Positions 13,035 to 24,756 of a stretch of DNA of 64,000 bases are shown in pieces. Numbering within the stretch: the stretch's first letter is position 1; each line of letters begins with the position of its first letter. Under the pieces are notes generated by a model that worked only from the letters and a program-made list of their open reading frames with translations, did no database searches and had not been told where the DNA came from. The position numbers and the translations under genes were made by a program. Origin of the DNA: Gnomoniopsis sp. IMI 355080 (lineage: Eukaryota > Ascomycota > Sordariomycetes > Diaporthales > Gnomoniaceae); contig JAPEVC010000047.1 in the NCBI GenBank assembly GCA_027946555.1, forward strand, positions 115,818-179,817. Direction: 5' to 3'.

Positions 13035-13415
13035 ATGCAATTCTTCTCAAACGCCGCCTTGGCATTTGCCATCATCAGCAACAGTCTGCTTTCCGCCACA
13101 CTGGCCCTTCCAACACAAGCACAGATGATGCCTGAGAACAACCAGGCCATTATAGACAACAGGCAGTGCATGACATCTTGTTCAAGCAATGACGACAAGC
13201 AGGAAGTCTCAGCCATGACTGCGAGACAAATCATGAACCGCCCGGCCAGCGAACAAGGAGACATTGAGAGCCGCCAGACAATGCTGGCGATGAGTGCAGA
13301 TGAAGAAGATGTGGAAAGCAGACAGATTCATGGCGGTGTGATGGTGGAGGCTGACGACACTGCGACCAAACAGATGGGCAAATGGATTGCTCATGCTCAG
13401 TCCATTGGGGAGTAG
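13035..13415 (+). CDS. Small secreted protein with four 16-residue C-terminal repeats
   Basis: Single exon, 126 aa, family not recognised. The frame is open upstream, but the ATG at 13035 places a clean hydrophobic signal peptide first (MQFFSNAALAFAIISNSLLS, cleavage probably after ...LALPTQA). From residue 63 to the stop the protein is four exact 16-residue units beginning ARQIM, SRQTM, SRQIH and TKQMG; most units end with acidic residues. A further NRQCM occurs before them. There are two Cys (CMTSC), no transmembrane helix and no known domain. The arrangement recalls fungal precursors cut into repeated peptides, but there are no KR dibasic sites, so this is inference. A CT-rich stretch just before the ATG supports transcription. 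Confidence 0.65.
   Translation: MQFFSNAALAFAIISNSLLSATLALPTQAQMMPENNQAIIDNRQCMTSCSSNDDKQEVSAMTARQIMNRPASEQGDIESRQTMLAMSADEEDVESRQIHGGVMVEADDTATKQMGKWIAHAQSIGE
13221..13412 (+). repeat. Four in-frame 48-bp (16-codon) degenerate tandem repeats
   Basis: Units at 13221-13268, 13269-13316, 13317-13364 and 13365-13412, followed immediately by the TAG stop at 13413. Similarity is at the protein level ([AST][RK]Q at positions 1-3, acidic residues near the end) more than at the DNA level, so the repeat is old or under selection. Confidence 0.7.
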
Positions 13416-14279
13416 CTGATTTGACCAGGATTGGTAGGTCATGACTACACATTGTGATATCTCCTTTCAGAACCGCCTAGTGGACTTCTTGGCTGACTCT
13501 GTTGCTCTATGTTCAGATCATTACGGGCGAGGGTGATGTCTGTTACTCTCATAATCTCGGTTTACTGATCCACTTGGTTCGTCTGTATGTGTGCTCGATG
13601 GGAAGGAGGGCTGGGTAGGAGGTTGGCCAGGAGGAAGTGGACACCAACGAGTGCTTTGGAACTTGTAAGATATTGGAATTTAAGTTCAAATTGGATACAA
13701 AGTATAATGTAATGACACGACAACCCTTGCGTACCGGATGTACCTACCTAGGTCGGAAAGAGATCACATACATGTGATACTTACGCTAGGTCATTTCCCT
13801 CATCTCGAGGTGAAACTCTTCGCCGAGGCCTCTGACTGCGAATATGATCACCTAATTACCATTAATGTGAATGCAGATGCCTTCGGACTGCCTTGAGGAG
13901 TTCCTCGCTGCTTTGGGAGTTCATAATGCGGACTGCAAACTCGCTGACCGTAAATACTTAAGTAGTGGAGAGTGGATACGCCACGGACTATTATGGGGCG
14001 CTAATCTGTCTGGCGTGCAATAAATAGCCGCCTAATACGACCTGCCGCTGACCTACGTAAGACTGTCAGGACCAGGGTTCCGGCCCAAGCACTGAAATTC
14101 ACTCTCAATGCTACTTCACACACTAATATGAAGCAGACTTGAAGCTCATAGACTGACATCTCTAGCGACGAGCTCTCCTAGATCACGAAAGTAGCAGGAT
14201 CGATACATTGCGCTCCCTTTTTCAGGCTGTTCCCGGTTTTCCCTTACCCCCATCTGGTACTCAGTGTCAGCAGAGCACC
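13416..14279. other. Spacer
   Basis: About 0.86 kb between the repeat protein and the Zn2Cys6 gene. Contains a TACCTAGGTC motif at 13745, close to the recurrent spacer palindrome. No gene seen. Confidence 0.6.
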
Positions 14280-15741
14280 ATGCCAGCCCGGGACGTCTGG
14301 ACCCCGAACTCGCCTGCATCGTCAGAATCCTCACCAGCAGCATCCAAGAACGAGTCGGAATCCGCAGCCAACGTCACACCCGCGACCACGACAGCACGGA
14401 AGCGTCCGGGCCAGACCAAGTCCCGAACGGGATGTTACAGCTGCAAGAGGCGAAAAGTCAAGTGCAATGAGCACTGGCCCGAGTGCGATAATTGCAAGCG
14501 TTTGAAATTGGACTGCGTGTACCCATGGGCCAAGAAGATGGCGGGGCGTGAACAGCAGCAGTCTGCAGCTGGACAGCCCTCCGCACCACTTCGGACGACC
14601 CCCAGTGCTCTCACAATGGAAGACTTGAGGTTTTATCACTTCTTCATGACGACTTGTTACCCTCGATGGCCAGCCGATCCCATTGCGCAGAGGATATGGG
14701 GTCAAGCTGCAGCCATGTCGAGCAACGTGAGTCCACTTTCTAACGGCCTTTTAGTCTTTGAACTTGTAGATGTTGTTGTGATACGCATAGACCTGACAGT
14801 GATTGTCATAGTTTGAATGTTTAGCGCATGCGATTCTCGCACTTGGAGCCTCCTTCCTCTCAGCATCTGGAAATGTGGACTACACCCACCGAGCCCTCCA
14901 GCATCGTACAAACGCAATTTCCCTTGTCAACCAGAGGTTCGCAGCTGCAGCAAAAACCATGGATACTGCCGAAGGAGACGCTTTGATAGGTGCTGTCATT
15001 TGTCTTTCAGCACAGGCTGCCGTTTCGGTAGATGGGTGGGTTGACTTCTTCACGTTGAATCGCGGCGTTGTCCTGATGCACATGACGTGTATCAAAGACC
15101 CGTCGAAATCCATCTTCACAATGGTTGACCATGGCAACGGTACCGAGGGTCACAATCTACCTCCTGAGCACCTACGAGAACCTTCTCCCGCAGCCCTGGC
15201 TATTTATAAAGTTTATAAAGGCTGCTTATTGGTTCTCCGTCCACATGTTGAGACGCAGGAAGAGATGCAATATTTCAACCATCTCTGGTCCATCAGTGAG
15301 GTACTGGGAACTCCGAGGTTGCCAGAAGGTAAGTTTTGCCCAGCATGACATAGCTCACCCAGTGTGTACTGAAACTTCACCCCGCCACTTGTAGCCTGGA
15401 AGACATTTGAGGCGTTGAACTTGATGATGTTCATGATGAGCCCAGAAAATCACGCGAGATTCGTGGACCCAAACAACCGCGTGGCGGAGATTTTCGCGGC
15501 ATACACCGGCGTTGCAGACTTCTTGATGCGATGGGGCCCGCTGGTACGCGACGTTCAGCCCGAGAAGGGGGCAAAAGACGACTATGTAATGCGCCAAGCG
15601 TCTAACCAAAGGGCTATTGCTTCATTGCTTCGCAAGAGAGCTGAGGGACTGCCTTTGAAGTTCAGGCATAGCAAGGTTGCGATGGCGAGACTCGGGGATG
15701 ATCTTCTTGCTGGTGTGGGTGTCGAACCCAGCTGTTGGTAG
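14280..15741 (+). CDS. Zn2Cys6 (Gal4-type) fungal transcription factor
   Basis: Three exons: 14280-14726, 14812-15328, 15395-15741; 436 aa. The N-terminal third carries a binuclear zinc cluster at about residues 52-78 with spacing C-x2-C-x6-C-x6-C-x2-C-x6-C (CYSCKRRKVKC ... CDNCKRLKLDC), preceded by a Ser/Thr/Ala-rich and basic segment. The rest is an alpha-helical Fungal_trans_2-like region (for example MEDLRFYHFFMTTCYPRWP, LAHAILALGASFLS) typical of small regulators related to sterol uptake control proteins. The ATG at 14280 (CACCATGCC context) is preferred over the in-frame ATG at 14208. Target genes cannot be read from the sequence; the neighbouring CFEM gene is a possible but unproven target. 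Confidence 0.88.
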
Positions 15742-17494
15742 GTCAGTAGGGTGTTGTAAAGTGTAAGACAGCATAAAAACAACAAGACAGGTATATTGAC
15801 TAATGTCAAAGGAGGAATGAGAGTCATCGTGACAGGTACACTGAGTGGTATAGGTATCTAGCCCATGACCCTCCACCTTCTCGATGGTGCTTATTAGCAA
15901 TGTATCAACCAGGCATACCAGGGGCAGTCCGGCTTTTTCTGCACCGTTGAGTCCGCTGAGAAGGATTATAAAGTCGCGGCGACGTGTCAAATGTAGTGGG
16001 GCATATACTCCAGTCCCGATGGCTAGTCTCATATGAGATCTGGCATAATGCCTGTATACCATCGAAATCCGATGCTTTTCTACCACCTGTACCATATAAG
16101 GACTCATTCTTCTATTGATTTACGTACAAAATCTAAACCTAATTTGCATTTCCGCGTTTTCTAAACAGTAGAGTCAAGTAGACGTATACAATGCTATGCC
16201 GAATAGAGTCCACGGAAATCTTCGAGCCGTTCCTTCCGCGGCATGAAGGTCGACAGGCTCGTTCACGGTCAAATATAGAGGGAGTGAGTCTACAGGCATT
16301 GCCTCGGTGAGGAGCATTGCCAGCCCATCTGCCAATAGGGCTGTCACTACTCTCGTATAAGAGTAATGCCGGGTGACCAGGTCAGCCACACCTGGGGAGG
16401 GGAAAGCCGAGGATGCATGCAAGATGTTCACCCGAGCTGAAGTGCATGCAGCTCATGCAGGACAGATCGCTGGACCAGATTGGGTGAAAATGGCCGGACA
16501 CGTGAGGAGATTGGGAAGGGGGGGGGGAAGTTGGATAGAGCAAAAGAGGAGGTGGTAGATGGTGTGGGAGCCCGAGATGCTGGAAGAGTGGGTAAGCAGG
16601 TAGAGAGTAACATTCTCCCCTCATTCACTACTCGTGAGGATTGCCAATTCAGGAAATATGTATTGTCATCCTGCGGGGACCCCAGACTTGCACGATGTTC
16701 CTCTTGAGCAGGCGCTCAAGCCTGCTGTAGTATTATTTTACTTGGAATCTGGCCCTTGCAGCAAATTCCTGACCCAGCGTACCATTCTGAACGTGTTGTT
16801 CTTCCCATTTCGAAAGTTGTTACCTAGGTAGTTCACCACTTTACTCGAAAGAGGAGTTGCACCGTCCAAATACTTGGGTTGGGGTATCGTTGGCTTTGCC
16901 GTAGCGTTGTTGCTATTACTCTGGTAGGGTTAGTGGTGTCAGGGGTGGGGAGGGCACGTTGCATATTGTTTTTACACGAGGGTTGAATTGCGGGGTTTGA
17001 GTGAGATCATACCGAGCTTTTCTCGCCCGCGTCGGCGACCGACAAACTACATGTGAAAGTCGACAAGTTGGCGATGTTGTCGTTTTTGGCCACTTGTTCT
17101 CCCTTGTCGAAGTTGTCATCCGACCTTGTTTTTTTTTGTGGTCGGCTGCTGCTGGGATGATGCTCGTGGCGAGAAGGCAACGTATGGACCGGTTCATCGG
17201 ATACTTAGGCTCAAAAGGTAAAGTTGGGTTTGTCCTGGCGGGTGATGAATGGTCAAGCTGATCATTCACATAATATGTGATGTGCTCCTCGGCTGTCTTT
17301 TGCCCATTCACCCACATTATTTGGCCCTCATATGCATGTCAGCTGTTACCCCGACCTTGACTCTCTCACCTCATATCAACCCATCCTGAGATCGCGAAAC
17401 GTTTCTGCTATACTTCTCCTCCGATCCCACTACGTCGAGTTGACAAGGCTGCGTTTCAACCTCATAATAGACTGCATTCAGTAGGTAGCCTGGC
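15742..17494. other. Spacer
   Basis: About 1.75 kb with no recognisable gene. Holds a ten-base G run at 16518-16527 and a TACCTAGGTA palindrome at 16821-16830. Open frames on both strands around 16.4-17.3 kb are short and featureless. Confidence 0.6.
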
Positions 17495-18245
17495 ATGATG
17501 AAGCTCGTTCCTTTATCATCCTTGGCCCTACTATCTCTGAGTGGTCGGGCTCTGGCACAGGACTGTGTTGCCACAGCACTCGCGGTGATCCCGAGTTGCG
17601 CGCAGAATTGTATCCTCAACGGCGCACCGTCAATAGGATGTGGAGGAGTAGACTTTGACTGCCAATGTCAGCAGACGGCAGCTCTCTATGCCGCAGTTGA
17701 AGGTTGTGTCCAGGCATCGTGCCCAACAGCCAGCTACCAAGCCGTGATAGATGGAGCCTCAACAGGTATGACTCTGGAATTGCTTGACATAACTCTTGCT
17801 ACATGGAGAGCCTAGCTCAAGCATGCTGGACTTATCAAGACACAACCACACTACATGTTGCTGACTTTATACCTCTCCAGTGTGTGATTGTGCTTCACCA
17901 ATTGCATTAGCAGCAGGCACCGCAAGTGGTTCCGGCATATCAGGGACTGTTCCAGCGAGTGTTACCGCGACAGCGACTGGAACAGTAGCGACGGGTACAG
18001 CAAGTGGATCGGCCACATCGAGTGGGTTGACCACGGCTTCCAGTTCAGGAACCCTCACCACCAGTGCGCCAGTATCCGCGAGTTCTGAGGGAGGCCAAGG
18101 AAATGGTGCCACCTGGACGGGATACACGAGCGTTTCGGACGTTGCTACGGCCTCAGTCGTTGGCGCTGCAGCCCAAGCAACGCCCCCTTCGAACATCATG
18201 CACTACCTTGTTCCAGTTGTCATGGCGGGCGCCGCTATGCTTTGA
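17495..18245 (+). CDS. CFEM-domain protein, probably GPI-anchored
   Basis: Two exons, 17495-17765 and 17881-18245, 211 aa. It has a signal peptide (MMKLVPLSSLALLSLSGRALA), then a CFEM domain with the eight expected cysteines (DC, PSC, QNC, IGC, FDCQC, EGC, ASC), the Asp in FDCQC sitting where the haem-binding Asp of characterised CFEM proteins lies. A long Ser/Thr/Gly/Ala-rich stalk follows, and the end is hydrophobic (HYLVPVVMAGAAML) after small residues, as for a GPI signal. Known CFEM proteins take up haem or iron or act at the wall surface. The intron acceptor restores VCDCA directly after the domain. The second Met is an equally possible start. Confidence 0.93.
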
Positions 18246-20161
18246 AGTGAGAGCATCCGGATCCATTCGAAGACCAGTCGCCATCTCAAAAGGCTTCAAG
18301 ACCCGAGTAGTGGGGCCCGGAGGAGGGAAACGCACCGAGCCAAGCCGGAAGTGAGCAAGTCCCAGCAGGACACCAAAACTTTAGAGAGAGGGAGAGACAG
18401 ATAAAGAGGTCCCGACAAAAGGGATCGTATGTTTTTATCGAGTTCGATTGTGGTCCTCAAGGACTGCAAGACTCCCCACATATCCGACCGCCTACCAGCA
18501 ATGCGCTCATCCTGTCCTGTCGACGCCTGATTCATGCAGAACAAACCTTGGTAACGAAATCCAGAGGTCTGCCAAAATTGGTTTTGTTCGGAGGGGAGGG
18601 GGGGGGGTAAAACTTCAGTGTCTGCGGTGTGGGCAGCCTTTTCTGCTCCTTCCAGCTATATCATCAATGAGTTGCAATGGGAGCAGGGAGACTGCAAGCA
18701 CCCGGAAGCGATGGGGTCGACAAATGAGGACACGGGTGAATATTGCGTGCTGACAAGGCCACTCCTTGAATAGGGAGATTTAAACAAGCCTTAGGCTTGT
18801 GAGCGCATATATTTTTAGTAATAATGGTAATGTAAATGACCATAATCATCGATCTTCCCGACACAGGTGGCAGCGTGTTTGAGGTATAAAGATTCCAGTC
18901 CCGATTTCTATTCAAGAACCTGGTCAGTCACGGCGTACTGGTCGCGCACTGGGGATGATAGGGCAGGTTGCAGGGAGGAAGGGAATTCTTACAGGCACTA
19001 TGTAACGTGAAGAACGTATTTCTAGTGATTACTTAGAAGAATGCCATGCAATAGTAAAAACCACGCGTCGACACAGCCGTCGTAATCTATATGAAGGGGC
19101 GGCTTTCAATATGTGTGATAACAATGTTGGAAAATGCAGTTAGTGTTGCGGCTCTTCGGCAGCGCCAACGCTTAGCGCGGACATGGGGGGCCCCTGCCCA
19201 GACAACAACGGCCACTACGGGCGGGTGTTCGCGCTCTCCCTTGGTTCGTTTATCGAAGTTTCTAGTTTTCGTCCCATCTTTTACGCTGTTTGTCCTGTTT
19301 TCTATGCAACCATGGACATGCAAATGTCTATTTACGACTCCCATGTCGACAATCAAGGATCGAGCCTCCCTAGCTTGAGTGGATCGTCGCAATCACATGC
19401 ATCCACGTTGTCGAAATGCCAACATGTCGTGCCCAACCAAATACTCAATCTCGGTCGGGTACACAGAAACGGGCACTCAACTATTGCCGATTCTCCGGGG
19501 AAAATGTGGTGATCTGTCGCTTGAATGGCAGAATGGGTGGGGCCCCCTGCGTCAACGGATCCACAGTGACGAAAAACCAGGTAGACAACGGCAAGTTCGA
19601 TGTCAGGGCCTCCCTACGTAAATCCAGGAAGGTGCTCAGGGTCCTTTGAGTTCTTGTGGTGAGCACACTGCCAACACGTGGTTTCCGACTCAAGGAACGC
19701 GTTCTTGCGGAGAGGGAGAAAAAATAAAGTGGAAGCATCCACCTTTCAGCTTCATCCACACTGCTACAAAGAGCGCAAGCCCCCACTGAAGAGTCTGGAG
19801 TAGGTCGAGCGATGGAGATTGGGACCCTCCAATGATGACATTGTCAACAATCTTTGTTATTTGATTTCTCGTCAGATCAGCCCGGCGCAGGTGGATCCTA
19901 TTCCTTCAATGACATGGCCTAGGCAATAGCAGCCTCGCCAACGACGACCATCACGACAACGACACGACCACATATACACGTCAGGTCTTCTCCCTTTCGG
20001 ATTACCCATAGACTTCAAGATACCCTCCCAAGGCGTGGCAGGCGATCAATCCCTGTGGACAGAATCATCAACACCTTCGTTCCATCCTTTCCATCATACC
20101 TTTCGTTTCTCGCATCTGAACCGCATCTCCAGGACGAGCATCCCCAGTGCAAGCCGACAAG
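18246..20161. other. Spacer
   Basis: About 1.9 kb. Includes a nine-base G run at 18598-18606. The last 200 bases before 20162 are CT-rich, fitting a leader of the Prm10-like gene. No gene was recognised. Confidence 0.6.
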
Positions 20162-22497
20162 ATGGCTGAAGGTGCTATGCCCGGTGCACCCCAGTTCTCG
20201 GGCACCGAGGACGACTCCCAGCACTTCACCCATCAACCTCCTCCAGTAGAAGGCATCAATTTCGGCTCCCAGTCCGACGCCATCGACCAAACCTCATCTT
20301 ATGAGGCACTTCGTCCACCTGTCGAGCTGCGGCGGGACAGCGACACCAGCAGCACCGAACACCTGCACGGCGAGGGTCTCAGTCATGAAGATATTGGCAA
20401 CGACATAGCCCCTCAAGTCTCTCCGGTGCACCCACCACCAGCCCACGACCATGAATCGTCCCCGTCGCCCACCCCTCTCCCCTCATCGCCCCGGACACCA
20501 GGGTCAGCGCCCTTGCGTCGGGCCAGATTCCCCTCAGACGTCGGCAAACTCACCAGATCATACTCGGCGCCTAAACGGACACAAACCGACACTGGCTTGG
20601 ATGGGACGAGTGAAGTAAATGTTCCCAATGTCGATCCTGAGAAGGCCATGGAGAAAGCCGAGGACCAGGTACCGAACGACGTTGTACATCGCGGACTGTG
20701 GGCGTCATTCAGACGATGGATCCAGGATTGGGCCAACGACTTCGGCAGACCTCATGAGGCTCAGGACATACAAGACATGATCGGCGACATAGGACTGGAC
20801 ATTGCCATCATTGAGAAAGTCCAAGGCAAGACAGGCAAGGCACGGAAGAAGAAGGGTGGCCACAACCGTATATCTAGTATTGTGGGGGCGTCGACAATGC
20901 TAGCGCGTCCAGGGCTGGGCAGTAGATCTGGTTCCGCCGCCACCGTCAACACAATACACTCCCAAAGCACGACGGGGAATACTACAGCAGCTTCTTCTGG
21001 CGTTACAACACCAACCGCGCTGAAGAAAGTATTGGGATCCAGCATTAATGCGAACGAGCTCCGGAAGCAGTTGAAAGAGTGGAAAAGGAAGGCCGAAAAA
21101 GACCCCGAACAGGCCAAGTTTGTCCAGGCAAAATCAGACTTGGCCCACCGGAGGACCTTGGTCTTGTTGCTGGTAAGTTAGACCCAAATGTCTGCGTGGT
21201 GCTACTCACAAGCTGAATCGACTGTTAGGTGTATGCATTCATGGCATACGGCGCCCCGACCCACCGCATTGAAGAGTACACCCTCCAGCTGTTTAAGAAG
21301 CTAGGGATGGAAGGCCGTGTCAACTATACCGTGGGCTGTACTGAAATTTCCTTCATCAACCCCATTGATCCTGATGATCCGTTTACGAGGTCAGCCTATA
21401 CCACATTGGTCAAGGCACAGGGCCTCGATATTGGCTCTTGCGAGCTGGCGTTCCGCATCTACAAAGACGTTGTTCATGGCACGGTGTCCGTCGAGGAAGC
21501 TTTGTACACCCTTAAAAAGCTTGTAGAAGCGCCCCCGTATTATTCTAACAACTTCATCGTACCCTTCTATGGCTTTGCGTCGGCGCTGGCATGTATATGG
21601 GCATACGGAGGATGGTGGCTCGACATGCCTGTCGCGTTCTTCCTTGGCTGCGTTGTTGGCACGCTGCAGATCATTGTTGCGACTCGCAATCCTCTGTACT
21701 CCAATGTCCTTGAAGTGACCGCAGCACTTATTACGTCCTTTGGAGCCCGAGCTTTCTCCAGCATTGGCGAAGATCAGAAATACTTCTGCTTTGGCGCCAT
21801 CGCCGAATCCTCCATCACCATTCTCCTCCCCGGCTACATTGTTCTCTGCGGTAGCTTGGAGCTGCAATCCAAATCCATCACGGCTGGCGCCACACGTTTG
21901 TTCTACGCCGTCTTTTACTCGCTCCTGCTCGGCTATGGCATGGCCGTTGGATCACAAGTATGGGGCGTTATCTATCCTGACGCGCCAGCCACGGCCGTCT
22001 GCCCAAGAGCTGTGGACGCCAAATGGAAGATTCTCCTAGTACCCTGCTACCTTGTGGTGCAGGCTGTCCTCATTCGCGCACGTAAAAGGCAAATCCCCGT
22101 GCAAGTCATCATCGGCTCAGCAGCATACACAGTCAACTACTTCGTGTCACAGCATGCCACCGGTCAGGTGGCAAATACAGCATCGGCGCTGACGCTGGGT
22201 ATATTGGGCCACTTGTGGGCGCGCAGCCAGCGGGCATTCGCTTTCGCCGCTGTCGTGGCAGGCATAATGGTCCTCGTGCCCTCTGGCCTAGCAGCCCAGG
22301 GTGGTCTGACTGCCGGCCTTACCACGCAACTTTTTACCAACGGCACGACGACGACGGTCGAGTCGAACATCTACCAAAGCTTTAGTGTGGGCGCGCAAAT
22401 GATCACGGTAGCGGTGGGACTCGCTGTAGGGATTTTTCTGTCAGCCTTGGTGGTGTATCCCTTTGGGCGCAAGAACAACGCATTATTCTCATTTTAG
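20162..22497 (+). CDS. PRM10: Prm10-like membrane protein (ThrE / DUF1212 family)
   Basis: Two exons, 20162-21172 and 21229-22497, 759 aa. The first about 320 residues are hydrophilic, rich in Ser/Pro/Thr and probably cytosolic. The ThrE domain then begins near the exon junction (HRRTLVLLL, VYAFMAYGAPTHRIEEY) and includes the soluble part with NYTVGCTEISFINP, followed by about ten hydrophobic helices (for example FIVPFYGFASALACIWAYGG, ending ALVVYPFGRKN). This matches yeast pheromone-regulated membrane protein 10 and the bacterial threonine/serine exporter ThrE in layout; substrate in fungi is not established. The ATG at 20162 is used because the upstream start in frame is a GTG. It ends 188 bp from the convergent MFS gene. 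Confidence 0.95.
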
Positions 22498-22685
22498 ACT
22501 TGTGCATTGCAACTGTGTGTTGCAGTGCAATCCAATCCTGCACCGTATAGACAGAGGGAAATGATATCCTTAGAAGTAGAGTCAGAGCAAAGAAATTTGG
22601 CTGTCGAATACATCTAAAGCGATCACGATGATGAAGACGTGGTAGACAGGGCCTTAAGGCTGTTTTTGTACCAACCCACCAGTGC

Positions 22686-24756
22686 TTAGATCTTCACCTC
22701 TGTCAGTGTCACCTCAGCTTTCTCACTGGGCCCTCCCTCGTGATGCGCCAGAGCCTTCTCTGTGGCCTTGACAGCCTCGTCGGTGAGCTTCTTGTCCTCG
22801 AAGACTGTCCGTTGTTAGTCACATCCCCGTTGTGTCTACGGCCTAGCTAGGAAAGCACTTACTAAACGCGAGTTCCTCCAGCGTCCGCCCGAATGTCTCG
22901 GGGAACATGAAATACACGAATGCAACCTCGAATGCCAGCCAGCAGCAGTACGAGATGAGATACCTCCATCCCACATTGTCAAGCCCGATAGGGTTGACAA
23001 AGGTCGTGAAGAATCCTGCGAGCCTGCCAAAGAGCTGGAAAATGGCGATCCCCCGTGAACGCTCGGTGTAGGGCCAGACTTCGACCATGTACGCTGCGCG
23101 AGAGTTAGCAGGAAGTTATCAAAGCCAAACGAGAGTGACGTAAAAGCACAAGGCAGAAGGAATCACATACTGTACGTAAGTGCATTATAGCCCATGTTGT
23201 AGCACGGGCTGTATGCGTAAATGAAGACCAAGACAGCGACATTGGCCGCGCTATTCGGCGTGCCCGCCTCTGCCGCTGTCTGCGCAAACTTCATACTAAC
23301 CGTCCACGCGATGTAGCACAACAGCAAGGAACACGTGCACAGCAGATACATCACCCGCCGCCGCACCTTGACCACCAACATCGCCACCACCGTCGCACAC
23401 ACCATGCTCCAACAAGCAATGCTCACGTTGATCTTTTGGATCGCCGTGCTATCCGTCAGGCCGATCATGTTCAGCAAGTCGCCCAGGTAGTACGAGATGA
23501 GCGTGTTGCCGCTCCACTGCGTAAAGAGGCCGAGCATCACGGTGATGAGCAGGCGGCGGCGCATGCCGGGCGAGGCGAAGAGGGTCACCCAGGAGGTGGT
23601 GGCGCGCTGGTGCGTCTGGGTCTCGCGCTCGATGGTGAGTGTGGCGTGGATTTGGGCGAGTTCGGCTTGGACGAATTCTGAGTCTGGGTTGCCCTCGGCG
23701 TGGTAGGTGGTGAGGACCTTGTGGGCTTCTTCGAGGCGGTCGTGGGAGATGAGCCAGCGCGGTGATTCGGGGAGGAAACTAAAGTCAATCAGTTTTCATA
23801 TGTCTTTCTTTTCTTATGCGGAGTCGTGGCTTATCGGGCCTTCCCTTGCGCGTGGAAAATGTCCTCTAGCTGTGCTTAGATGGGGGGGAGAGAGGAGCCC
23901 ACTAACAAGACAAAGCTCATCTGCAAGACACTGGGGCACAATTGCAGAAGGCTCGGGATTCTCCACGCCCAGTCATTCGTAAGGCTGTTTGTGCCAAAGC
24001 ATATCGCCGCCGCGGTGATTTGTCCGATGAAATAGGACACGTTGAACAACGACGTCAGAACGGGACGCTCCTTGGGATAGGCGAGCTCGCCGATGAGGGA
24101 GGAGCCGGAGACGATACACGTGGGGATGCCAAAGCCGAGAATCATACGGGCTATGATATACATGGCCACTTGACACGGGAGTCAGTTCATATTGCTTGTT
24201 GAAGAACGGTTGGGAAGAAGACTGGTGTAGGTACGTATATAACTCACCGTGCTGTGAAAAACCTTGGATCAGCGCCCCAATGACCATGATAAGGGAGCCG
24301 CCAAAGATTGACCACCGTCTGCCGAATTTATCATTCACAATTGGAATGAAGGGAAGGGACATGATGGCGCCTAGCGAATATGCTGCGGCGATGATGCCCT
24401 TGAGTGAGCCCTGAGGATTATCGAAGTCTAGCATGCCCAACCTATCAGCACATGCACATCCTCGATGACAGTGTTCAAACCATTTTCCTTCCTGGCTTTT
24501 GATGTCTTCTAGCAAAAATTTGGGAAGCATATCGGTAAGGCTCACAGGTATTCCATGCCGGCACAATCTGCAACGCGTTGATCATCTGCGAGTCGAACCC
24601 AGACGTCAACTCGATGCCCATGCACGTGGGAAACATCATAAAGTAGAGATATCGCAGATTGGGCTTCTTCCACCATCCAACGCGGTCCTCGCTAGCGAGC
24701 CGCGTGATGATGGGGTCGGACTTGCCGACTTCTGCGGTAGTTGCGCCGATGGCCAT
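22686..24756 (-). CDS. MFS sugar transporter (SP family, hexose/lactose-permease-like)
   Basis: Six exons: 24756-24546, 24427-24248, 24168-23907, 23778-23171, 23093-22863, 22804-22686; 536 aa. Family motifs include GFDSQMINAL in helix 1, DKFGRRW in the first cytoplasmic loop, the PESPRW motif before the central loop (VFFLPESPRW, restored by a weaker GTTAGT donor at 23906), and the end-of-domain PETFGRTLEEL. Twelve hydrophobic segments are expected. Members import mono- or disaccharides by proton symport; the N-terminal form resembles the fungal lactose-permease/hexose-transporter subgroup. The start at 24756 is the first ATG in frame (the upstream opening is only a GTG). The tail after TLEELAF is short and charged. 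Substrate is not predictable. Confidence 0.93.
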
